Below are positions 7,178-12,042 of a stretch of DNA of 12,042 nucleotides, in pieces (the stretch's first letter is position 1; every line of letters begins with the position of its first letter). The notes below the pieces were generated by a model that was given only the letters and a program-made list of their open reading frames with translations, ran no database searches and was not told the origin of the DNA. The position numbers and the translations under genes were made by a program. This DNA is from Psychrosphaera sp. (GTDB lineage: Bacteria > Pseudomonadota > Gammaproteobacteria > Enterobacterales > Alteromonadaceae), in NCBI GenBank assembly GCA_028098005.1, contig JAOHFM010000050.1, forward strand, positions 1 to 12,042. Reading direction: 5' to 3'.

Positions 7178-8503
7178 ATGACTGAAATGCAAAAATCTGG
7201 GTGGGCACTTTTACCACTGGGTCTATTTATTCTCTTGTTTCTGGGGACTGGAATATATCTCCAGTCAATAGGCGTAGAATATGCCTTTTATCAATTACCC
7301 GCTCCTGTCGCCATTATTCCTGCGTTGTTGTTGGCTTTATATCTAAATCGTGTACTTTTACCAAGCAGGCCTAATTTAGATGACAGTTTAGCTGTCTTAA
7401 TTAAGGGTATGGGCAATAATAACGTTATTACCATGTGCTTGATTTACCTATTAGCTGGCGCGTTCGCATCGGTAGCGAAAGAGGCAGGTGGTGTTTCGGC
7501 CGTGGTAAATCTGGGTATAGGTGTTATTCCTAGCGCCTATCTCGTGGCTGGTCTGTTTGTAATATCCGCTATAATAGCCACCGCCATGGGAACTTCCATG
7601 GGCACGATAGGCGCGGTTGCACCTATTGCATTTGGTGTTATAGAAGTTACACAAATTGACCCTGCGCTCATGGCTGGTGCCATTGTGGGTGGAGCCATGT
7701 TTGGTGACAACTTAAGTTTCATTTCTGATACAACAATTGCATCAACAAAAACTCAGGGCGCTGAGTTAAAGGATAAATTCAAAGAGAACCTAATATTTTC
7801 TGTTCCCGCCGCACTCTTGGTTTTAGGTATTTATGTATTTTTAGGTGGCGAGCCCATAGAAGCAATTGAAACGAGCAAACAAACTAGTGCGTTATTAGCC
7901 TTACCTTACTTCTTTATTATCGTACTAGCTGTTTTAGGACTTAATGTCTTTGTCGTTCTATTGTTAGGCATTTTACTTTCTGCTTTATCTGGGGCGTTTG
8001 TAGGCACTTATGAAATTGGTTCTCTAGGACAAGATATCTACGCAGGTTTTGCAAACATGCAGGAAATATTCTTACTTAGTTTATTAATTGGTGGTTTAAG
8101 TGAGCTAATGAAACATCAAGGCGGGTTAGAGTTTCTGGTTTGTAAAATAAACAAAATACTTTCTAAAGCCTCAAACTCTGCGCTGTATTTTAAGAATCAA
8201 GTGGCTATTGCAGCATTAGGCTTAGTGACTAATAGCGCTATTGCAAATAATACCGTTGCTATCATCGTATCGGGTGATTCTGCTAAGAAGTTGGCTACAC
8301 AAGGTGAAATCTCGCCAAAGCGCAGCGCTAGTTTATTAGATATATTCAGTTGTATTACGCAAGGCTTGGTTCCTTATGGAGCACAAGCATTGTTGGCTGC
8401 CGCTTCCTTTGGCATTTCGCCACTAGACGTTATTACTCACGTTTGGTACTGCGTCATATTGTTCTTTGTAAGTGTTATTGTGATGTTTGCTAGAAAGTCT
8501 TAG
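7178..8503 (+). CDS. metT: NhaC-family transporter, probable MetJ-controlled methionine transporter MetT
   Basis: This 441-residue polytopic inner-membrane protein has ten or more hydrophobic segments. NhaC-family signatures are GTSMGTIGAVAPIAFG (138-153), MFGDNLSFISDTTIAST (174-190) followed by TQGAELKDKF, and the C-terminal NNTVAIIVSG and SASLLDIFSCITQGLVPYGAQ. The family was first described as Na+/H+ antiporters. One branch, named MetT from comparative genomics, is predicted to take up methionine because it sits under methionine riboswitches or MetJ sites. The exact met box at 7100-7107 places this gene in that branch. The specific substrate and coupling ion are inferred, not shown. The ATG is preceded by AGAGGA at a 5-nt spacing. 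A strong terminator follows at 8549-8579, and the gene converges on the aminotransferase/GAF operon, which has its own MetJ operator. Confidence 0.85.
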   Translation: MTEMQKSGWALLPLGLFILLFLGTGIYLQSIGVEYAFYQLPAPVAIIPALLLALYLNRVLLPSRPNLDDSLAVLIKGMGNNNVITMCLIYLLAGAFASVAKEAGGVSAVVNLGIGVIPSAYLVAGLFVISAIIATAMGTSMGTIGAVAPIAFGVIEVTQIDPALMAGAIVGGAMFGDNLSFISDTTIASTKTQGAELKDKFKENLIFSVPAALLVLGIYVFLGGEPIEAIETSKQTSALLALPYFFIIVLAVLGLNVFVVLLLGILLSALSGAFVGTYEIGSLGQDIYAGFANMQEIFLLSLLIGGLSELMKHQGGLEFLVCKINKILSKASNSALYFKNQVAIAALGLVTNSAIANNTVAIIVSGDSAKKLATQGEISPKRSASLLDIFSCITQGLVPYGAQALLAAASFGISPLDVITHVWYCVILFFVSVIVMFARKS

Positions 8504-8548
8504 CCACGAGCAAAGTAAAACTAAAAATAAACTTCTAGGTTTAGGTAT

Positions 8549-8579
8549 AAAAAAAGGAAAGCGAGTGCTTTCCTTTTTT
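8549..8579. terminator. Strong bidirectional rho-independent terminator between metT and the aminotransferase gene
   Basis: GGAAAGC (8556-8562), loop GAGT and GCTTTCC (8567-8573) form a perfect 7-bp stem with a 4-nt loop. It is preceded by seven A (8549-8555) and followed by six T (8574-8579). The A and T tracts extend the stem and provide a U-tract on either strand. This suits the two genes converging on it, from 8503 on plus and from 8677 on minus. Confidence 0.93.
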
Positions 8580-8676
8580 ATTCGAAATTTATATGTATTT
8601 GGTAATAATATATTAACCGACGTGGCAGCTACTACTTACCCAAGCTAACTACTACCTAATACATACGAAGGCGAGG

Positions 8677-9870
8677 TTACTTGTTAAGGACGGTCGCCAA
8701 TGCCTTCGCTAAATAGTCAGCATTGCTTTTGTTAACGCCTGCTACGTTGATACGACTTGAGCCAACAATATAAATACTGTAATCGTCTTTTAGCTTTTGG
8801 ATGGCTTCTTTATCAATGCCTAAGAATGAGAACATGCCGTTTTGCTTGCCAATAAAGTCAAAGTTTCCTGGTACGTTGTGTTCTTTAAACTTTTCTACAA
8901 TGTAACTGCGAAGCCCATTAATGCGAGTTCGTTTTTCTAGCAACTCTTCTTCCCATAAAGCACGAAGCTCTGGATTAGACAATATGTTGGCAACTACCGC
9001 GGCGCCGTGAGCCGGAGGCATGGAATAAATTGCTCGAATAACGTTTAACGCAACACTGTAGGCAATCTCTGTTTGCTCAGCGGTTGCTGTCATCACGCTG
9101 AAGGCACCCACACGGTCTCGGTATAAACCAAAATTCTTAGAACAAGAAGCGCAAACCAACAATTCATCTAGCTGATCTGCAAGTAAACGTACACCCGCGG
9201 CATCTTCATCTAAGCCTTTACCAAAACCTTGATATGCAGAATCAATTAAGAATGTGAAACCTTGCTTTTTAGAAATGTCAGCAACAATTTGCCATTGCTC
9301 TAGTGTTAAATCCATACCGCTCGGGTTATGGCAACAAGCGTGCAATAAAACTACATCGCCAGCTGGTACCGTATTTAGAGTCGAAACCATTTCATCAAAC
9401 TTAAGGCCCATGGTATCAAAATCAAAATAAGGGAACTCTTTAGTCTCTAGGCCAGCAGCGCCAAAAATGCTGAAGTGATTTGCCCAAGTTGGATTAGTAA
9501 CCCAAATTGACGCTTTAGGGTTTGAGCGTTTAATAAACTCAGCTGCAACACGAAGAGAACCTGTTCCACCAGGTGTTTGTGCTGTTTTAATGCGATTTGC
9601 TTTTACCGCATTGTGATCGCCAAAGACCAATGATGTCATTAGGTCGTTGTACTGAACATCGCCAGCTAGACCAAGATAAGACTTTGTTGTTTCCGTTTCT
9701 AAACGAATCTGCTCTGCTTTTTTGACAGCTCGCATAACTGGTGTGTCGCCGGTTTCGTTTTTGTAAACGCCAACACTTAGGTCAACTTTTTTTGGATTTG
9801 TATCGGCTTTGTATTCAGACATTAAGCCTAGAATAGGATCAGTTGGTACTGGTTTTAATTGCTCAAACAT
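8677..9870 (-). CDS. Class I PLP-dependent aspartate / aromatic amino acid aminotransferase (AspC/TyrB type)
   Basis: This 397-residue enzyme has the usual length and landmarks of the bacterial Ia aminotransferases. They are DPILGLMSEYK (11-21), LSVGVYKNETG (31-41), the phosphate-binding TPGGTGSLR (99-107), HNPSGMD (N182), IDSAYQGFG (D210, Y213), SCSKNFGLYRDRVGA with Schiff-base K245, IRAIYSMPPAHGA (R279, the counterpart of the dicarboxylate-binding arginine) and SSRINVAG (R373, alpha-carboxylate). It should exchange amino groups among aspartate, glutamate and aromatic amino acids with 2-oxoglutarate. AspC and TyrB cannot be separated by eye. TyrB-type enzymes can also transaminate 4-methylthio-2-oxobutyrate to methionine. 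The start lies 35 bp after the GAF gene with no terminator or met box between, so it is probably the second gene of a MetJ-controlled operon. An AGAG sequence precedes the ATG. Confidence 0.93.
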   Translation of the reverse strand: MFEQLKPVPTDPILGLMSEYKADTNPKKVDLSVGVYKNETGDTPVMRAVKKAEQIRLETETTKSYLGLAGDVQYNDLMTSLVFGDHNAVKANRIKTAQTPGGTGSLRVAAEFIKRSNPKASIWVTNPTWANHFSIFGAAGLETKEFPYFDFDTMGLKFDEMVSTLNTVPAGDVVLLHACCHNPSGMDLTLEQWQIVADISKKQGFTFLIDSAYQGFGKGLDEDAAGVRLLADQLDELLVCASCSKNFGLYRDRVGAFSVMTATAEQTEIAYSVALNVIRAIYSMPPAHGAAVVANILSNPELRALWEEELLEKRTRINGLRSYIVEKFKEHNVPGNFDFIGKQNGMFSFLGIDKEAIQKLKDDYSIYIVGSSRINVAGVNKSNADYLAKALATVLNK

Positions 9871-9905
9871 TAGAATTCTCTTGCAGTTTTGCCTATATCG
9901 GCGGG

Positions 9906-10580
9906 TTAGTGCAACGAAAGTAGCTTTGATAGTTTAGTACAAACAGCAGCAAGTTTTTGCTGTGTTTGATCATCAAAGCTATGAGTTGCAAAACATTCTG
10001 CGTCTATAATACCAACTATTTTTTGATTAGGGCTAGTCTGAACTAAATTATTATTATTGTTATTCTGTAAAGAATTGTTGGGGGTAGAAAATATTGGCCA
10101 ACATAACTCCGATTGTACTTTTGGATCACAGGTATAATACTCGCCACCACTAGCTCTATATTCACTGACGTCATTAATAATTTTATGGTGGCCTGTTAAT
10201 GCTACCGTTACATTGTTACTGATTTTAGAGAATTCTTCATTTAACGGGAATTCTGCTCTAGAGGGTTTTCCAAAATAGGAGAGCTTTGTGAGCACTCGCT
10301 CAGATGCACTGTTTTCTCTAGCTAAATATACGCCAAACCAATCAATGTTCGTATTGTTACGAACCCAATCAACAACAGACTGAACTTGGTTTAATACCTG
10401 CAACTCATGCTCGCGTAGTTGAGAGGCTAGATCAAAAGGGGTTTCATCAAGCTCGCCAAATAAAGAACATGTGCCACCTTCGCCTAATAAAGGTACTTGA
10501 TAAGATAGTGTTATAGAAGGGTTATGCGATGCACACCACAATTCAATCTGTTCTAAGTAGCTGTTTTTTTCGAATAACAT
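9906..10580 (-). CDS. GAF-domain protein with a free methionine-(R)-sulfoxide reductase-like active site
   Basis: From the chosen ATG this is 224 residues. Residues about 1-55 are not recognised. The GAF fold then runs from about residue 60, with IDWFGVYL (79-86) matching the NWxGFYL strand of fRMsr enzymes. The stretch 151-158 is CDPKVQSE, which aligns with CDAASNSE of E. coli MsrC, so C151 matches catalytic Cys118 and E158 matches Glu125. KIVGIIDAE (187-195) matches QIIGVLDID, with D193 and E195 in the places of Asp141 and Asp143. The counterparts of Cys84 and Cys94 are missing; C160 is a possible substitute. Six asparagines (173-178) lie in a loop. The ATG at 10580 is preferred over the in-frame GTG at 10598 because TGAGGTG stands five bases before it. 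The MetJ operator directly upstream supports a methionine role. A sensory GAF protein is the alternative. Confidence 0.7.
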   Translation of the reverse strand: MLFEKNSYLEQIELWCASHNPSITLSYQVPLLGEGGTCSLFGELDETPFDLASQLREHELQVLNQVQSVVDWVRNNTNIDWFGVYLARENSASERVLTKLSYFGKPSRAEFPLNEEFSKISNNVTVALTGHHKIINDVSEYRASGGEYYTCDPKVQSELCWPIFSTPNNSLQNNNNNNLVQTSPNQKIVGIIDAECFATHSFDDQTQQKLAAVCTKLSKLLSLH

Positions 10581-10584
10581 AACA

Positions 10585-10591
10585 CACCTCA
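10585..10591 (-). promoter_or_regulatory. Ribosome binding site deciding the GAF gene start
   Basis: TGAGGTG on the minus strand lies 4-5 nt before the ATG at 10580-10578, an ideal Shine-Dalgarno placement. The longer reading from GTG at 10598 would place this site inside the coding region and would have no comparable site of its own. Confidence 0.8.
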
Positions 10592-10602
10592 AATACACAT
10601 AA

Positions 10603-10626
10603 ATACGTTTAGACGTCTAAACGTAG
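10603..10626 (-). promoter_or_regulatory. MetJ operator with three tandem met boxes
   Basis: Three adjacent 8-mers, ATACGTTT (10603-10610), AGACGTCT (10611-10618) and AAACGTAG (10619-10626), place ACGT centres exactly 8 bp apart. The middle box equals the met-box consensus. Bases 10604-10625 form a perfect 22-bp palindrome. The site ends 22 nt before the GAF gene ATG and overlaps the likely transcription start, so MetJ bound with S-adenosylmethionine should block initiation. Confidence 0.92.
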
Positions 10627-10629
10627 GGA

Positions 10630-10658
10630 ATGCTAGATCAGGTTTGACTTAAAGTAAA
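10630..10658 (-). promoter_or_regulatory. Candidate sigma-70 promoter of the GAF-aminotransferase operon
   Basis: On the minus strand, TTTACT (10658-10653) and TAGCAT (10635-10630) are separated by 17 bp, with four of six matches to each consensus hexamer. Transcription would begin near 10623, inside the MetJ operator, which fits repression. The hexamers are only moderate matches, and the call leans on the operator position. Confidence 0.45.
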
Positions 10659-10685
10659 CAAAAAAGTGGCTGCATTTGCCTTTAT

Positions 10686-12042
10686 TTAATCTTCAAATAT
10701 GTATTCGATATATACGCCATTTCCTATGTCATTGTATTTAACCTTAGATGCTATTTCCGATATTAGCTTAATGCCTCTACCAAAGCCTTCATTATCGTTT
10801 TGATATTTAGATTGAATTTGATAATCAAAGCCTTCTCCACTGTCAGTAACTTCGATTGTGATTTTACGTTCTGTTGGAATGTAGTGGGTCAAAACTTCGA
10901 TAAAATGATTATCAAGACTTGTTAGTTTTTTTTCTCTTTCTGCATAGTATTTAACAAAGCCGTCTTTCTGACGTTTGAGAGTAGAATCCATTTTTAATAC
11001 ACCATGTTCCAAAGCATTGTTATAAGCCTCAGACAGAAGTAGGAAGATATTAGACTTATGCCTCAACACTCCTTTAATAGAGCAAATGGTGTCTGTTATT
11101 TCAGAAATAGGATTGATTTGTTTTAACTGTTCAGCATGAAGCTTTATGGATTGTTGTTGTGGAATGCTAGAAAATGTTTGTGGTTGCTCATTAGGTAGAT
11201 CGGGAACGTCACAAATCAATTCAATTATAGTGATATCGTCGTTTTGAACGCCATTACCCTTAAATTCACTAACCGATGATAGTACAGAGTCAATATGTGA
11301 TTTAGCCGTGGTAGACAAAATAGTTTCTAATCGATTTTCGCCAAACAGTTCACCTGATTCACTCTCAAGTTCAATGAGCCCATCAGAGTATATAAATAAA
11401 CGATCTCGCTTTTCTACGTTATGAATAGATTGATTATCATCGAAGTCTTCTACAGGTAAAATCCCTAAAGGCATATGCATGGAGGGAATCGCTTTTTTTA
11501 TGCCGGCTTCACAATCAACCAAGTATAAGTCTGGAACCCCGCCTGCCCATACTGAAATCTGTGTTGCACTGTAATTAAGTTCTACAATGGCGGCCGCACA
11601 AAACATTTCTGTAGGCAAAAGGTTATAAAGTAATTTATTAATCTCGCTAGCAATATCTGGAACTGATAACCCTTTATTTGTCAGCGCATAAAAAGCGCGT
11701 GAAACCGGTAAGGTACCGATTGATGCCGCTAAACCATGGCCCGTAAAGTCACCCATAAATACATATACATTCCCTCGCGGGCTTAAAGCCGTTAGGACAA
11801 TGTCACCATTAAAGGTTTCCGCCGGCGCTAAGTGAGTTGTTATGAGAGATTCGTTGATATAGTTATTTGATAGTGCTCGTTCATAAATCAACTCAACGAT
11901 TTGAAACTCTCGTTCGGTCTGGTTTTTGTAGTAATCCAACCGCTTTTTTTGTTCGAACGTTTTTTTACTTAACTCTCTCGTTCGCGCGTGAGCTTCTATT
12001 TTTGCAGCGAGTATCACTTGGTCAAAAGGCTTACTGAGAAAG
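10686..12042 (-). CDS. REC-PP2C(SpoIIE)-HATPase response regulator, CrsR/HsbR-like partner-switch protein (N-terminus cut by the window)
   Basis: About 451 C-terminal residues are present. The reading frame runs open through the right edge: the codons before the possible GTG at 12017 encode FLSKPFDQ, the typical end of a receiver domain with its conserved lysine, so the GTG is internal. In residues numbered from 12017, a coiled-coil linker (about 14-50) leads to a PP2C/SpoIIE phosphatase domain with acidic metal ligands D72 (NGD), D90 (GDFTGHG), D212 (YSDG) and D261 (NDDITI). The last 140 residues are an RsbW-like HATPase/serine kinase with an N-box (EAYNNALEHG), a G1 box (DSGEGF) and a G2 box (GFGRGIKL). 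The same architecture in Shewanella CrsR and Pseudomonas HsbR phosphorylates or dephosphorylates a STAS anti-sigma antagonist, and CrsR also holds RpoS. The partner gene is not in the window. Confidence 0.88.
   Translation of the reverse strand, partial: FLSKPFDQVILAAKIEAHARTRELSKKTFEQKKRLDYYKNQTEREFQIVELIYERALSNNYINESLITTHLAPAETFNGDIVLTALSPRGNVYVFMGDFTGHGLAASIGTLPVSRAFYALTNKGLSVPDIASEINKLLYNLLPTEMFCAAAIVELNYSATQISVWAGGVPDLYLVDCEAGIKKAIPSMHMPLGILPVEDFDDNQSIHNVEKRDRLFIYSDGLIELESESGELFGENRLETILSTTAKSHIDSVLSSVSEFKGNGVQNDDITIIELICDVPDLPNEQPQTFSSIPQQQSIKLHAEQLKQINPISEITDTICSIKGVLRHKSNIFLLLSEAYNNALEHGVLKMDSTLKRQKDGFVKYYAEREKKLTSLDNHFIEVLTHYIPTERKITIEVTDSGEGFDYQIQSKYQNDNEGFGRGIKLISEIASKVKYNDIGNGVYIEYIFED

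Noticed and set aside
7451..7722. Two minus-strand open frames inside metT
   Set aside because: Both are overlapping shadows of a hydrophobic coding region with low-complexity products and no recognisable domain.
10164..10175. TGACGTCA inside the GAF gene as another met box
   Set aside because: It is a single 8-mer within coding sequence, lacks a phased neighbour and differs from the AGACGTCT consensus at the ends.
10598..10600. GTG at 10598 as the start of the GAF gene
   Set aside because: The ATG at 10580 has a near-ideal TGAGGTG site directly before it, and the GTG has none.
10661..10683. GGC...GCC hairpin followed by a T-run after the CrsR-like gene
   Set aside because: The stem is only three base pairs, too weak to call a terminator.
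12015..12017. GTG at 12017 as the start of the PP2C-HATPase gene
   Set aside because: The frame stays open upstream and encodes the conserved end of a receiver domain (SKPFD), so the gene begins beyond the window.

Overview
The window looks like chromosomal DNA of a marine gammaproteobacterium of the Alteromonadales type (Colwellia, Thalassotalea or Pseudoalteromonas-like). The grounds are the low G+C, the conserved order pdxA-surA-lptD with divergent djlA, MetJ-type operators, and a response regulator built like Shewanella CrsR. This placement is an inference from gene content and protein resemblance; no 16S or marker comparison was possible. No tRNA, rRNA, CRISPR array, insertion sequence or prophage gene is visible.

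Left part (1-5860): the minus-strand operon lptD-surA-pdxA (pdxA cut by the window edge) links outer-membrane LPS insertion, periplasmic folding of beta-barrel proteins and pyridoxal phosphate synthesis. lptD starts with TTG, and surA and pdxA overlap as TAATG. djlA, a membrane DnaJ-like co-chaperone, is transcribed away from lptD. It converges on a secreted DUF3530-type protein of unknown function.

Middle part (6017-8503): hemH (ferrochelatase) is followed on the same strand by an NhaC-family transporter. A MetJ operator lies between them, so the transporter is most likely the methionine transporter MetT.

Right part (8549-12042): a strong bidirectional terminator separates metT from a convergent two-gene operon. 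That operon encodes a GAF-domain protein with a free-methionine-sulfoxide-reductase-like active site and a class I aspartate/aromatic aminotransferase. It is preceded by three perfectly phased met boxes whose core is a 22-bp perfect palindrome. Upstream of it is the 3' part of a REC-PP2C-HATPase regulator of the CrsR/HsbR partner-switch type, cut by the window edge.

The most interesting feature is the methionine module at 7100-10626: two MetJ operators flank a convergent set of transporter, aminotransferase and GAF protein. The proposed joint role is uptake of methionine or its oxidised or keto forms, reduction of free methionine sulfoxide, and transamination. This is a hypothesis built from operators, gene order and active-site residues.
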